From JAJYKN01 sp035516155 (GTDB taxonomy: Bacteria > Nitrospirota > UBA9217), in the NCBI GenBank assembly GCA_035516155.1, contig DATJAP010000001.1:191152-255151 (forward strand): a DNA stretch of 64,000 bases. The letters are read 5' to 3'. The position numbers and the translations under genes were made by a program. Under the pieces are notes generated by a model. It saw only the letters and a list, made by a program, of their open reading frames with translations. It did no database searches and was not told where the DNA came from. Shown piece by piece: positions 27,259-36,665 of this stretch (position 1 is the first letter of the stretch; each line of letters begins with the position of its first letter).

Positions 27259-28098
27259 TTATGAAGTGCGCCTTTCCGTGGCTTCCGGAACGACAAGAAC
27301 AATGTCAGCCAGACCTTTGCATTCGCCGTCAAACACGGGCGTGTCCCTGCTGACCGAGGATATGGTTCTTACCGTGATGTCTGGATCGTACCGTTTTAGA
27401 TACCAGCAGATGCCGCCGTATTCCTTCGAATGATAATCCCCGTTATAATGGATGAACAAGCCTCCCGGCCCGCGGCTTTTCAGGATAAAGTACGCCATGG
27501 TGGCATCCTTGACCGCCTGTGCGGCGACAAAGTTCTGAGCATCGAAATGCGCTCCGTGGGCCATGCCGATCTCCAGAGCCTGCCGGTATCCCGGCGTTGA
27601 AAGGTCCAGCGCGATGGGTAACGGAGCAATATATCTCTTTGCCTCATCGGACAGTCGCTCCAATGCCTTCATTCCCTCCCGGGCGACGAGGCTGGCATAT
27701 CGTCTCGGGATATTGGTCGCGATGAACCGAAGTCCATGCTCTTTAGCCGTATCGACGAGTGGACGGTAATCGGTGTTATAATTCTCCCAGACCTTGGCCT
27801 CCCTCACCAGGTGTTCGTGCTCGATGATGCCGGCCAGGTATTCATCCACGATCAGCTGGTTATCGGCCTCCAGCATTTCCGCGCCAAGCATGAGATCGTC
27901 TTTCTTGATCTCATAGAGGTCCCGCGTCAATTCCCGCTGCAGCCAATGAACGAGGGGGTGTTCATGGATCTCGCCGAATAAAATCACGTCGGACCTCACG
28001 CAGCGGCCAAGCATTTCCTGGTGGCCGATCGCCCTCCCTTCCCCGTCATAAAGACCATACACCGGTTTGTCATGGGGTATTGGCCCCCGCTGTAGCAT
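27259..28098 (-). CDS. ChaN-like (Tiki/EreA-superfamily) protein
   Basis: The 279-residue protein carries the ChaN family motifs ILFGEIHEHPLVHWLQRELT, LGAEML near residue 73, a central helical part, and FIHYNGDYHS near residue 218. These include the conserved Glu/His residues of the haem-binding-uptake/ChaN fold, related to Tiki and EreA. Family members are usually lipoproteins linked to iron or haem; here no signal peptide or lipobox is visible, so the protein is predicted cytoplasmic unless the start is wrong. Function by family only. Confidence 0.8.
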   Translation of the reverse strand: MLQRGPIPHDKPVYGLYDGEGRAIGHQEMLGRCVRSDVILFGEIHEHPLVHWLQRELTRDLYEIKKDDLMLGAEMLEADNQLIVDEYLAGIIEHEHLVREAKVWENYNTDYRPLVDTAKEHGLRFIATNIPRRYASLVAREGMKALERLSDEAKRYIAPLPIALDLSTPGYRQALEIGMAHGAHFDAQNFVAAQAVKDATMAYFILKSRGPGGLFIHYNGDYHSKEYGGICWYLKRYDPDITVRTISSVSRDTPVFDGECKGLADIVLVVPEATERRTS

Positions 28099-28494
28099 AA
28101 CGGCTCCTTCCGCTCACAGCGGGAGAGCATCACCGCTTTCTCTTGTCATATTACCAGAATAACTGGGCTAAATTTTCTTCTTTATCCCTTTACCAATGCT
28201 TCCACGCTGCGCAGCATCTTCAACCATCATCTGGTATTCGGCTATGCAATAAGCGATCCTCCCCCAGCAGAGAAGCCTGGGCTTCTTTGGACCTGCAGAA
28301 CAGTTCGATCATTTCCGCCTTCACGGTTGGAACGACAACAGCAAGCGTCCACCAACGGCATGCCAAATGCGGGTGGGTCTTGAAATGCTTGATATATTGA
28401 ACTTCAGGTCCTTTTGACGCTCGATACCACACATCCTGAAAAAGAAGTTTGAGCAGCACAGGGGTTTATGGATCGGACCTTTCCTGATCACGTT
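28099..28494. other. Intergenic region, nothing recognised
   Basis: A 79-codon minus frame (28220-28459) has protein-like pieces such as VQYIKHFKTHPHLACRWWT. It matches no family known to me and lacks a clear ribosome-binding site. Confidence 0.4.
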
Positions 28495-28908
28495 TCAACT
28501 GCTGAAAAACTTACTCTTAAGCATGTTCAACGCCTCGCCAAGCTTTCCTGCATCCGGGAGATTCCCATCGGGTGTCAGCTTGTCTATTATTTGGGGGAGC
28601 AATGCTGATAGATGCTGTGAAACTGCATCTTTAGATATGCCCACCTTCTCTGCTATCTGCTGAATCTTATCGGAACCGAGCGCCTGTTTGATTTGATCAG
28701 GTGAAATGAGCTTGTTTTCTCCGGTGCTTATCCAGGAGGATATAACATCGCCCAATCCTTTGCTCTTGAATGTTTCGACAAGCCCGGCGAGTCCACCGGT
28801 GGCCGGATTGTTGATGAGGTTCATCGCGTGTTCAACTATGCTGTTGACGTTGCTACCGCCACCCAGTTTTGCAGCTAATCCCTCTTTGAGTTGATCAAGT
28901 ATGCTCAT
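28495..28908 (-). CDS. YidB-like (DUF937) family protein
   Basis: The 137-residue protein begins MSILDQLKEGLAAKLGGGSN. It has the Gly-rich helix region GGLAGLVETFKSKGLGDVIS and the following IGTGENKxI-type block (STGENKLISPDQIKQALGSD). It ends with paired helices (VSQHLSALLPQIIDKLTPDG). This matches YidB/DUF937 proteins, small soluble proteins of unknown biochemical role, often seen near cell-envelope genes. GGAGG precedes the start. It stands alone, with a strong hairpin upstream at 29025-29051. Confidence 0.8.
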   Translation of the reverse strand: MSILDQLKEGLAAKLGGGSNVNSIVEHAMNLINNPATGGLAGLVETFKSKGLGDVISSWISTGENKLISPDQIKQALGSDKIQQIAEKVGISKDAVSQHLSALLPQIIDKLTPDGNLPDAGKLGEALNMLKSKFFSS

Positions 28909-29024
28909 GGTCTCCTCCCTCTTAGAGAAGTAGTTCCTGCATGATTAGACCCACAGCCCCTGTCGCCTTGAATCAGCAGTCATACAGAATTCTGCGAAAG
29001 CTGCCGATCGATGCGCTGAACCGC

Positions 29025-29051
29025 TTTCCGGCGGTTCGGCACCGCCGGAAA
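29025..29051 (-). terminator. Perfect 11-bp stem-loop downstream of the small exported protein gene
   Basis: TTTCCGGCGGT (29025-29035) and ACCGCCGGAAA (29041-29051) pair perfectly around a 5-nt loop, about 30 nt after the stop of the minus-strand gene at 29082. It lacks a clear T-run, so terminator function is likely but not certain. Confidence 0.5.
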
Positions 29052-29081
29052 ATTTGACCACCATCAAACTCTTATCTCCTT

Positions 29082-29357
29082 TTACTTGCTTTTCCCTTTC
29101 GCTTTTCCCTCTTTGACCTCAATGCTTGCTGCCTTCATCTCGTATTGGATGGTCACCTTGGATCCCACTTTTAGGTCTCCGGTAACCTTGGTGCTAGCAT
29201 CACGCGCAATTTCCCAATTATCCTTTCCTTTTTGCACTGTGATCTTGTCGTTCGTTAATTCAAGGATTGGCCCTGTTACCTGATATGTCCTGACGCCGGC
29301 AAAAGCCAGAGACGCTATGGACAACAATGCCAATACTGCGATCAACAGACGCTTCAT
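29082..29357 (-). CDS. Small periplasmic beta-barrel-like protein
   Basis: The 91-residue product has a signal peptide (MKRLLIAVLALLSIASLAFA) and a mature part of about 70 residues. It is dominated by beta strands (YQVTGPILELTNDKITVQKG, KVTGDLKVGSKVTIQYEMKA) with a Lys-rich tail. The pattern resembles small OB-fold/DUF5666-like periplasmic proteins; the exact family is not certain. AAGGAGG lies ahead of the start. It is 68 bp downstream of the ComEA-like gene, probably the same transcript. Confidence 0.7.
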   Translation of the reverse strand: MKRLLIAVLALLSIASLAFAGVRTYQVTGPILELTNDKITVQKGKDNWEIARDASTKVTGDLKVGSKVTIQYEMKAASIEVKEGKAKGKSK

Positions 29358-29425
29358 GCCATAACCCTCCTTTAAAAAGAGATGTGCGCGTTCCTGAGAA
29401 CGTGAGGACTGATATACCCGGTGCT

Positions 29426-30043
29426 TCAGCGGACGGTGATCATATCCTTAATCTTATCGTACGTCTTTTGCTTGATTCCCTTGACTTTCATAATATCTTC
29501 AGGCGAATTGTAGGGTCTGCCGTCAATAATGGCCTGGGCTTTCACGGGGCCGATCCCCGGCAGGGCATCGAGCTCTTCCTTCGTGGCAGTATTGATGTTG
29601 ATATGCTGACCGGCTGCGAGCTTCGCCTTGGTACTCTGAGCCTTCTCAGTCATGGCCTTGCTTGCTGACGACGCTTTCTCGGTTATTCCCCCCGCTGACG
29701 GCATTGTTGCAGGAGCAGTGGTGGCTGGAGCCGCGCCAACAGTGAGCATGCCCTTAATGGCATTTATCTTTTTGTCACTCATGCCCTTGACGCGCTTCAG
29801 GTCGTCAACACTCTTATATGGTCTTCCTGCAATAATCGCTTGGGCCGTCGCTTTTCCTACACCAGGAAGAGTTTCCAAGGTTTTCGCATCGGCGCTATTA
29901 ATATCGATAACGGCAGACGCATCCATCTTTTCCTTTGTATAGGAATCGGTCGATATGCCTAGAATCAGGGTCGTTAGAACAGCAGCGAAGAGAAAAAAAT
30001 GATGAACATGGGAAGGCTGAACGTTGATCCTTGTTATCTTCAT
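29426..30043 (-). CDS. ComEA-like protein with two helix-hairpin-helix domains
   Basis: The 205-residue protein has an N-terminal hydrophobic segment (signal or anchor). Two copies of the ComEA-type HhH module follow: IDINSADAKTLETLPGVGKA with QAIIAGRPYKSVDDLKRVKG near residues 46-95, and ININTATKEELDALPGIGPV with QAIIDGRPYNSPEDIMKVKG near 147-200. An Ala/Thr/Lys-rich linker separates them. Such proteins bind DNA non-specifically, in competence or at the envelope. Two full modules in one exported protein are less common than one. AAAGGAG precedes the start. Confidence 0.85.
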   Translation of the reverse strand: MKITRINVQPSHVHHFFLFAAVLTTLILGISTDSYTKEKMDASAVIDINSADAKTLETLPGVGKATAQAIIAGRPYKSVDDLKRVKGMSDKKINAIKGMLTVGAAPATTAPATMPSAGGITEKASSASKAMTEKAQSTKAKLAAGQHININTATKEELDALPGIGPVKAQAIIDGRPYNSPEDIMKVKGIKQKTYDKIKDMITVR

Positions 30044-31132
30044 ATGCTAGATGCTCCTTTCTTGCGATCGTTTAAAAAATTGAGGTCAATCAACACAATC
30101 CCGAATCCGTTGACCTGACCGTCTTTCACGGTTAGTGCAAGACGGCTCATAGCAGACATTCTGCTTCATGCAACATTCATAGAACAGCGACCTCCTTTCT
30201 CTTATATACCGAGCAGCAGACGTCCGTGTACGGCATGATTGTATTCTCCTCTCCGGGGATGCGATTCTGAGACACGGTTTTCTTATTGGTAAATGAGTAC
30301 AGGACTCCCTAACCCACGCTACATCCTAATGTACACAAGTATAACATTTTTATCGTCCCGTGCTTTCTCGCGGATAAAACCAAATATTTTCGACCTCCAG
30401 GGAGCTACGAGGAAGTAGCAATAAATTATTATGCTATCAAAGAGATCTTATAACGTTAAGCAAGGTTTACAGTGCCAATATTGCTACGATAACGAAGAAG
30501 CCTGATTATATAATGTCTTTTCCATGAAGGCATCGGGCGCAAAGAAGCAATAAATGATGATGTTAAATCGACCATGAGATTAATACTGGATGTAAATAAA
30601 ATAATACTGAAGTTTGACGCCAGGTCATCTATGAAGTAAATATTCTATGAATGGTTTCTTTGCAGGCGATTTGGAAGCTTTTTATGATTTTTGAAAATGA
30701 CGTAAATCTGCCCATTATAAGGCTGCCAACGGTCAGATTATCCAAGAGAAAATATCAATTCGGCAAGCGGCCCTATGGGCAATGTCAAAAAAGGTTTTTC
30801 GGCAAAGTGCTCCTCGCTTCGACTCCATAATATTCAAAAAAAAATCCAGACAGGCACCTTTGCCCATCTGGAGAAGGGTAATGCTCTGGTATATAACCCC
30901 GAATACTCGTTCTCGGAAATGGAATCTGCATGCTTTCCCTGCCCGTGATGCGAACACAGTCGAGATACAGGCAGGAGGCCGTTTTCCGGCACCTTCGCCA
31001 CATCACCCGATCCCAGGACGCCGGCTTTCTTGCCGTACTCCGTTCGAAAGAGCCGGGCTCTGTTATAGTGACGAGATCGATGCGTATCGTAGCCCGCTCT
31101 CTTACTCCCTGCCAAGTCCTGACAGAAGCGCG
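30044..31132. other. Long intergenic region, no gene recognised
   Basis: The left two-thirds is AT-rich with no open frame. From about 30780 several overlapping frames of 70-190 codons are open on both strands. None shows family motifs or a good start, and those beyond 31133 are antisense to the bacterioferritin gene. Confidence 0.5.
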
Positions 31133-31606
31133 TTATTTTTTTTCCACCTGCGTCGTCAGAAATACAGGCAGCGTCATATGGGAAATCTGGTCCTGGAGTT
31201 CCTCGATTTCGTCGATATGCTGGTCCTCGTCAGTCAGGATGTGTTCGAGCACTTCGCGTGTGGCGAAATCGGTTACCTCTCCCGCTAGTTTTATTGCTGC
31301 ATTGTACGCCGCGATAGCGCCTTCTTCAGCGGCATGGTCATTGGTGAGCTGCTTGGGAATGTCGCTGCCGATTCGTATTTCTTTTAGCTTGGATACGATG
31401 GGAAGGCCTTCGAGAAAGAGGATTCTCCCGATGAGTTTCTCAGCGTGCTTCATCTCGACAATCGCACGCTTTTCAATAAGTTTATGTAGCTTTTCATAGC
31501 CCCAATTCGCGCATATTTCGGAATGCACCATGTATTGGTTTATGGCGGTCAGTTCGTCGGCGAGTAGCGAATTCAATGTCTCAATAAGTTTCTGGTTTCC
31601 TTTCAT
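31133..31606 (-). CDS. bfr: Bacterioferritin
   Basis: The 157-residue protein aligns end to end with the bacterioferritin family. Ferroxidase ligands are all at the canonical positions: E18, E51, H54, E94, E127 and H130 (DEDQH). The haem-ligand Met52 (IVEMKH) is present, so a haem-containing 24-mer is expected. It stores iron and detoxifies Fe(II) with O2 or H2O2. A GGAGGATATCC region precedes the ATG. It is monocistronic, with about 1 kb of non-coding DNA on either side. Confidence 0.95.
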   Translation of the reverse strand: MKGNQKLIETLNSLLADELTAINQYMVHSEICANWGYEKLHKLIEKRAIVEMKHAEKLIGRILFLEGLPIVSKLKEIRIGSDIPKQLTNDHAAEEGAIAAYNAAIKLAGEVTDFATREVLEHILTDEDQHIDEIEELQDQISHMTLPVFLTTQVEKK

Positions 31607-32948
31607 CTGGATATCCTCCTTCGGAATAATATATAGATTGTACTCAATAACTCTCGTGCTTTTTCTTGTCTCTTAATCACGTTTCGGTTTCAGCGTTTGA
31701 TCGGCCGGGGCGATCAGAATCGGATATTCGACTTTCAGCCGCTAGTCGATAGCCGTCCTCAGGAATCCGACAACCGTCAACACGTGCAGGTCGCAGCAAC
31801 GCCCATGGTATCCAGCATTAGGGGGGCCGCCCCCCCTCCCAGCCCCTCTTTCTCGGCACCATTGAGGATGGTACCACTTCCCTTGAGATATTTTGTGATC
31901 CGGCCGTCTGGTGGGGGCGTGGCTCAAATGCCTGACAACCTCTGCCATCACGTCGGATATGCTTCTGTTCAAAAAAAGGCCTTTTCCGGAGCCCCCCTGA
32001 CATACGCAGTCGCACTCTTTACCGTCTTCCTCGTATTTCGGGCGTTTTGTTTTGGCCCCCTGGCAAGGATGACATGCTTCCCCGCGACGGCCGCGGGGGC
32101 ATTCTGTCATGATTACATAAGAGTATACCATGCCTTTCGATATTTATGTAAACCAGGTTTCGTTGTGAGCGGGGCAGTTTTAAGTAGTTGCAAACAGCAA
32201 CAAATAAAGTGCTGTTTCAGAACGAGACAAACATCACAGCGGGGAATAAGGAAATGACAAGTAATTTTGTTCCGATATGCTCTACGCGAACAGTGTTGGA
32301 TCAACAATTGCCGGTTGTAACTTACCATTCCACAAAGACGCAATGGTTGCGGACATCAGGAACGTTTATACACTGAATGATTCAACCGATTTATTTCAAT
32401 TCTGATTAATCACGGTTCCTATCGCGAATTACCTGCGTGCAGAGTGAAGAAAACGAGATAATTATTAAAGAGCATTTGAAACCGGTAACGGAGAGATCAC
32501 CTCTGTTGTGATAACTTCTTGTGTCCAGAACGTATTGGGACCTCTCAACGATCAAGGGCAAAGCCGTGTCAGGACCAACAGCTTGCAAGTTGTCCACAGG
32601 TCTGGGGGATGAGCTCCGCACCATAGGTGTCCATGAGTACATCAGTAATCAGAACTCCGATAAGCGCGGGAAGCCTTGTCCGGTGAACGACATAGGCGAT
32701 CGAAAGCGATATGGCGAGCGGTCTGATGTTCTTCCACAAAATGGTGAACTTTGTTGTTTGCATGATAAATATATATCATGACGTATTTCCCGTGGTATCA
32801 AAACATAGTACCTAATGTGCATTGGCACGTTTTTTTACGCGGATGATATATAATTAAAATGATAGTGAGTTTTTTTAGATCAAGAGGGGTAGCGAACGGG
32901 CGCTGTTTGATTCTCATGCCAGTTCGATCAGAAAGGAAGTGACGTAGT
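31607..32948. other. Long divergent intergenic region with a dispersed repeat
   Basis: No gene was recognised. Frames at 31697-32257 (plus) and 31742-32131 (minus) overlap each other and lack family features. Copy A of the 75-bp dispersed repeat lies at 32264-32339. A TATAAT at 32849-32854 could be the -10 of the alcohol dehydrogenase gene. Confidence 0.5.
32264..32339. repeat. Dispersed ~75-bp intergenic repeat, copy A
   Basis: The copy begins ATTTTGTTCCGATATGC and ends CACAAAGAC. It matches copy C (56783-56857) over its full length and copy B (51143-51210) over most of it. Shared blocks are TACGCG, GGATC, and GTTGTAACTTAC. Confidence 0.75.
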
Positions 32949-33992
32949 ATGAAAGCATTAGTTTATCATGGACCAGGCAAAAGGTCGTGGGAAGAAAAAC
33001 CCAGACCGGTGATTCAAGAACCCACAGATGCGATCGTGAAGATAGCAAAAACCACGATCTGCGGAACAGACCTCCATATCCTAAAAGGAGACGTACCCAC
33101 GGTCACGGACGGCAGGATCCTCGGACATGAAGGGGTCGGGATCATAGAGGAGGTCGGTCCCGGTGTAACGAACTTCAAGAAAGGTAATCGAGTGCTGCTT
33201 TCGTGCATTACTTCATGCGGCAAATGCGATGCGTGTAAAAAGGGGATGTACTCGCATTGCGAGAGCGGAGGCGGGTGGATCCTCGGACATACCATCGACG
33301 GCACCCAGGCGGAATACGTGAGAATTCCTTTTGCGGACACGAGTTTGTATCCAGTGCCCGCAGGTGCTGACGAAGACGCACTCGTGATGCTGAGCGACAT
33401 CCTGCCCACGGGTTTCGAATGCGGCGTGCTGAACGGCCAGATCAAGCCTGGAGATACGGTGGCCATCGTTGGTGCAGGACCGGTGGGGCTAGCGGCACTG
33501 CTAACGGCGCAGTTCTATTCACCGGCTGAGATCATCATGATCGACATGGACGACAACAGGCTCGAGGTAGCAAAGAAGTTCGGTGCCACCAAAACCGTCA
33601 ACAGCAAGGACGGTAAAGCCCGGGACAAGGTTAGGAAGTTCACCGCGGAAAAAGGCGTTGATGTGGCGATCGAGGCCGTGGGTATTCCTGCGACCTTTGA
33701 ACTCTGCGAGGACATCATTGCGGCAGGAGGCCATATCGCGAATGTCGGAGTCCACGGCAAGAGCGTAGACCTCCATCTGGAAAAACTATGGTCGCAAAAC
33801 ATCACGATCACCACTCGGCTTGTGGACACGGTAACGACGCCCATGCTTCTCAAAATTGTCGTTGCCGGCAAGCTGAGACCCAAACAACTCATCACTCATG
33901 AATTTAAGCTGAATGACATAATGAAAGCCTACGACACCTTCGGCAATGCTGCAAAGGAGAAGGCGCTGAAGGTGCTCATGAAGGCCGCGTAA
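32949..33992 (+). CDS. Zinc-dependent medium-chain alcohol dehydrogenase
   Basis: The 347-residue enzyme carries the catalytic zinc site C38 (TTICGTDLH), H60-E61 (GHEGVGIIEEVG), the structural-zinc cysteine set CGKCDACKKGMYSHC, and the Rossmann NAD(P) motif VGAGPVG near residue 176. It oxidises or reduces alcohols and aldehydes; the lobe resembles class III and 2,3-butanediol-type members, so substrate is open. AAGGAAG precedes the ATG. A terminator follows at 34011-34050, so it is a single-gene unit. Confidence 0.93.
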   Translation: MKALVYHGPGKRSWEEKPRPVIQEPTDAIVKIAKTTICGTDLHILKGDVPTVTDGRILGHEGVGIIEEVGPGVTNFKKGNRVLLSCITSCGKCDACKKGMYSHCESGGGWILGHTIDGTQAEYVRIPFADTSLYPVPAGADEDALVMLSDILPTGFECGVLNGQIKPGDTVAIVGAGPVGLAALLTAQFYSPAEIIMIDMDDNRLEVAKKFGATKTVNSKDGKARDKVRKFTAEKGVDVAIEAVGIPATFELCEDIIAAGGHIANVGVHGKSVDLHLEKLWSQNITITTRLVDTVTTPMLLKIVVAGKLRPKQLITHEFKLNDIMKAYDTFGNAAKEKALKVLMKAA

Positions 33993-34010
33993 AACAGCTG
34001 TGAACGTTTA

Positions 34011-34050
34011 AAGGCCTGCGCTCCAACACGGATGCAGGCCTTATTTTTTT
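34011..34050 (+). terminator. Intrinsic terminator of the alcohol dehydrogenase gene
   Basis: AAGGCCTGC (34011-34019) pairs with GCAGGCCTT (34034-34042), followed by ATTTTTTT. Confidence 0.9.
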
Positions 34051-34247
34051 ATAACAGCACGTGAACCAATGAGGGGTAAAAGGTGAAAAGTTACGTTTAT
34101 TGCCCGGTGGTTTGTCTCCTGGTATGGTCACGGTCGCTAGCAAGGAATGAGGGCTCCTGCCGAAGCAGACCCCGCTGTTAAATGGGAAAGGAATACAACA
34201 ATACAGAAGCGATAACGCTCCCAGTATCTCTTCCTTGCTTATCAGAA

Positions 34248-35255
34248 TCACTTCCCAACCACCAGAACCGCAAAGCTATCCTTCATCATAACGGGCCGTG
34301 GTTTCGGTACTTCGGGCGTTGGTGCAGGAGCCGGGGCAAACTCAGCTACAGGCAGATAAATTTTATGGGTCTTTGTATCTATGGCCATTGTACGGGCACC
34401 CCGTTGGGTCGGGATTGTCTCCACATAAAACTTTCCCGGGAGCAATTCCCGGGCTATCGTGAGCGTTCCTTCTCCATTTGAACTAAATGCAAGCCCGGTC
34501 TCCGCATCAAAAGCATTTGCATCAACGCCTTGCCCAATGGGGAGGGTAGCCATTACTTTTCCTGAGTCCACATCCAGAACTGTCATTACTTTATTGTGAC
34601 ACCCTGAAAATGTCTGATGATGCTCTATATCAATTGCCATTCCCGATGGTTCTACGCAAGGACGTAAAGAATGGCGTTTTACTATCGCAAGCTTTTTACT
34701 ATCCAGTTCGACAACCTCATTGGTGTCCTCGATATTTACAAAAACCCTCCCCTTATTATCAGTGGTTGCAAATTCCGGCTTACCGCCGAGAGCAATCGTC
34801 GCCAGCACAGTGCCTGAAGTTGCCTCAAATACGGTAGCATCTTTGCTTTTTCCATTAAAGGTAAATACGCGCTGGGAAGAAGGCTCATAGAGTATGGCAT
34901 CGGGGTTCTCTCCGGTTTTAACTTGCCCGATTACCTTCAAAGTCTTCATATCGAATATGGAGGCGGTATTTGCCTTGCCATTGCTGATGAAACCACGACC
35001 CAGTTCCGGGGCAAGTGCTATTCCGTGGACTCCCGGAGTGTCGGGGATATCACCAACCACTTTTTCAGTCACTGTGTCGATAACCATAACATGAGTGCTG
35101 CGAGAAATGTACAGCCGATGGGCCGCACTATCCACGGTCAAGTAATCCCAACCACCTTCACCTCCCACCGGGAGTTTCTTGATAACGTGATAAACTGGTG
35201 CTGCCTGTGCAGTTACGCTGATGAGAAGCAGAAAGGTGACGATCAATGACTTCAT
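34248..35255 (-). CDS. YVTN-type beta-propeller periplasmic protein
   Basis: From ATG 35255 (AAGGAAAGGA upstream) the product is 335 aa with a signal peptide cut after AQA. Propeller blades of the YVTN/NHL kind are visible: DYLTVDSAAHRLYISRSTHV, VHGIALAPELGRGFISNGKA, AILYEPSSQRVFTFNGKSKD, FATTDNKGRVFVNIEDTNEV, ANAFDAETGLAFSSNGEGTL. A Pro-rich tail follows. It is exported and presumably binds protein or other ligands. The function is unknown. It is divergent from the PAP2 gene at 35545. Confidence 0.85.
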   Translation of the reverse strand: MKSLIVTFLLLISVTAQAAPVYHVIKKLPVGGEGGWDYLTVDSAAHRLYISRSTHVMVIDTVTEKVVGDIPDTPGVHGIALAPELGRGFISNGKANTASIFDMKTLKVIGQVKTGENPDAILYEPSSQRVFTFNGKSKDATVFEATSGTVLATIALGGKPEFATTDNKGRVFVNIEDTNEVVELDSKKLAIVKRHSLRPCVEPSGMAIDIEHHQTFSGCHNKVMTVLDVDSGKVMATLPIGQGVDANAFDAETGLAFSSNGEGTLTIARELLPGKFYVETIPTQRGARTMAIDTKTHKIYLPVAEFAPAPAPTPEVPKPRPVMMKDSFAVLVVGK

Positions 35256-35469
35256 GCTTAATCCTTTCCTTGCGAGAGTATACTGATTTGACACTTAATT
35301 TTCACAAACGTCTAATAATATTTTTCGACCTTGCTATTTCCGGCGCTCTTGGCGTACAAAGTGGACGGGACGTTTCCTCCTGCTCATGCCAATGTTATTT
35401 GTCTATAATCAGCCGTAGTATATCACAATAGCCGCCGATACGAAATCCTGATTGGAAGTGATAATAAGA

Positions 35470-35498
35470 TAGACTCGCCCCTTTATTATTGCTATAAT
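35470..35498 (+). promoter_or_regulatory. Probable sigma-70 promoter of the PAP2 gene
   Basis: TAGACT (35470-35475), 17-bp spacing and TATAAT (35493-35498), about 40 bp ahead of the AAAGGAG ribosome-binding site of the gene at 35545. Confidence 0.5.
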
Positions 35499-35544
35499 AT
35501 GCAATTATTTTTTTAAACTTTATTCTTTCAAAAGGAGCTGTTTA

Positions 35545-36402
35545 ATGCCATTCATTCGCTATTTGAGAACATATGGAGTTGTCGCTCTTCTCATTCTTGC
35601 CACAACGTCATCCGCTCTTGCCGCGGACAATTCGCCAGCTCCCGCGGCAACTACCCAACTGCCAGACTCGGGGACAACGGCGGTTGAACTCAATAAGGAT
35701 TATTTCACCGGCTATTTGACAGATACCCTGAACATCTTGACATCGCCAGCTCGTTGGAGCGCGTCCGACTGGCTTGAGGCAGCCGCCGTTACGGGTGTCG
35801 CTGTGGGATTGTACACGCAGGACGAGCAGATTAAGACATGGTTTCAAAAACACAGTAGCGGAACATATGGGACTATTTCAGATGATGCCAAAAAGATAGG
35901 CACTTTCTCTGTGCCTGTCTTGGTGGGTCTCGGTGCCTACGGGTACATCGCTCCAGATGATAAAGCCAAGACAACATTTCTATTGTCCGCCGAAAGCTTT
36001 CTTATAACGGGTGCTTTTGTTGAAGTCTTGAAATACTCGACGGGAAGGCATCGCCCCTTTACAGGGGATCCACACGATACGTGGTCTGGGTATACGACCA
36101 ACGGGGACTACCAATCATTCCCCTCAGGTGATGCCGCTTCAGCATTTTCAATAGCCAGCGTTGTTGCCAGCGAGTACGACAACATGATTGTTCCTCCCCT
36201 GGTGTACGCGGCATCTGCACTCATAGATTTCGAACGGCTGCATGAGAATGCTCATTGGGCATCCGATGTCTTTGTAGGATCGGCAATAGGGTATTTTACG
36301 GGTAAGGCGGTCGTTGCCTCCCATACTAAACAGAGGAACCTGAGTTTCGCGCCATATGTGGACGGGAAGGATAAAGGCGTTTTAATGACCTATCGTTTTT
36401 AA
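35545..36402 (+). CDS. PAP2-family phosphatase-like protein with an altered motif 2
   Basis: The 285-residue protein has a signal peptide (cut after ALAA) and the PAP2 phosphatase core. Motif 1 KYSTGRHRP is intact. Motif 3 ERLHENAHWASD keeps the Arg, His and Asp spacing. Motif 2, normally PSGH, reads PSGD (near residue 197), so the general-acid histidine is replaced. It may be a weakened or non-phosphatase member, or use Asp instead. Exported, probably membrane-associated, with a C-terminal beta-strand ending in Phe that resembles an outer-membrane protein end. AAAAGGAG precedes the ATG. Confidence 0.85.
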   Translation: MPFIRYLRTYGVVALLILATTSSALAADNSPAPAATTQLPDSGTTAVELNKDYFTGYLTDTLNILTSPARWSASDWLEAAAVTGVAVGLYTQDEQIKTWFQKHSSGTYGTISDDAKKIGTFSVPVLVGLGAYGYIAPDDKAKTTFLLSAESFLITGAFVEVLKYSTGRHRPFTGDPHDTWSGYTTNGDYQSFPSGDAASAFSIASVVASEYDNMIVPPLVYAASALIDFERLHENAHWASDVFVGSAIGYFTGKAVVASHTKQRNLSFAPYVDGKDKGVLMTYRF

Positions 36403-36488
36403 GGCTGGATGGCTGGATTCTCATTGGGTTGGGAAAAAAGTGACAGAAAATTTTTAACTTCAGGGGTTTGTCCTTTAAGGAGGACGCT

Positions 36489-36644
36489 ATGAGTTTACAA
36501 GAAGGGAAACAAGACCAGAAGCAGGAAGGACATCGCACTGCCTGTTACAACAACCAGCTATTTTCACCTCGATCAGATTGGGGTCTCCGCAGGGAGCATC
36601 TCAGCCAGGTACATCACTGCATCCATCGAGAGGTTAATGAATAA
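36489..36644 (+). CDS. Possible small ORF with strong ribosome-binding site
   Basis: A 51-codon ORF (MSLQEGKQDQKQEGHRTACY...) starts 5 nt after AAGGAGG. In the next frame the same DNA reads DIALPVTTTSYFHLDQIGVS, then AGSISARYITASIERLMNKW, which looks more protein-like. A frameshift after the first 13 codons is therefore possible. Not recognised. Confidence 0.3.
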   Translation: MSLQEGKQDQKQEGHRTACYNNQLFSPRSDWGLRREHLSQVHHCIHREVNE

Positions 36645-36665
36645 GTGGCAAAAGTCAATTGTCAT

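Noticed and set aside
32821..32845. Possible sigma-54 promoter before the alcohol dehydrogenase gene (TTGGCACG)
   Set aside because: The -24 half is perfect, but no GC occurs at the correct -12 distance, so the promoter is not supported.
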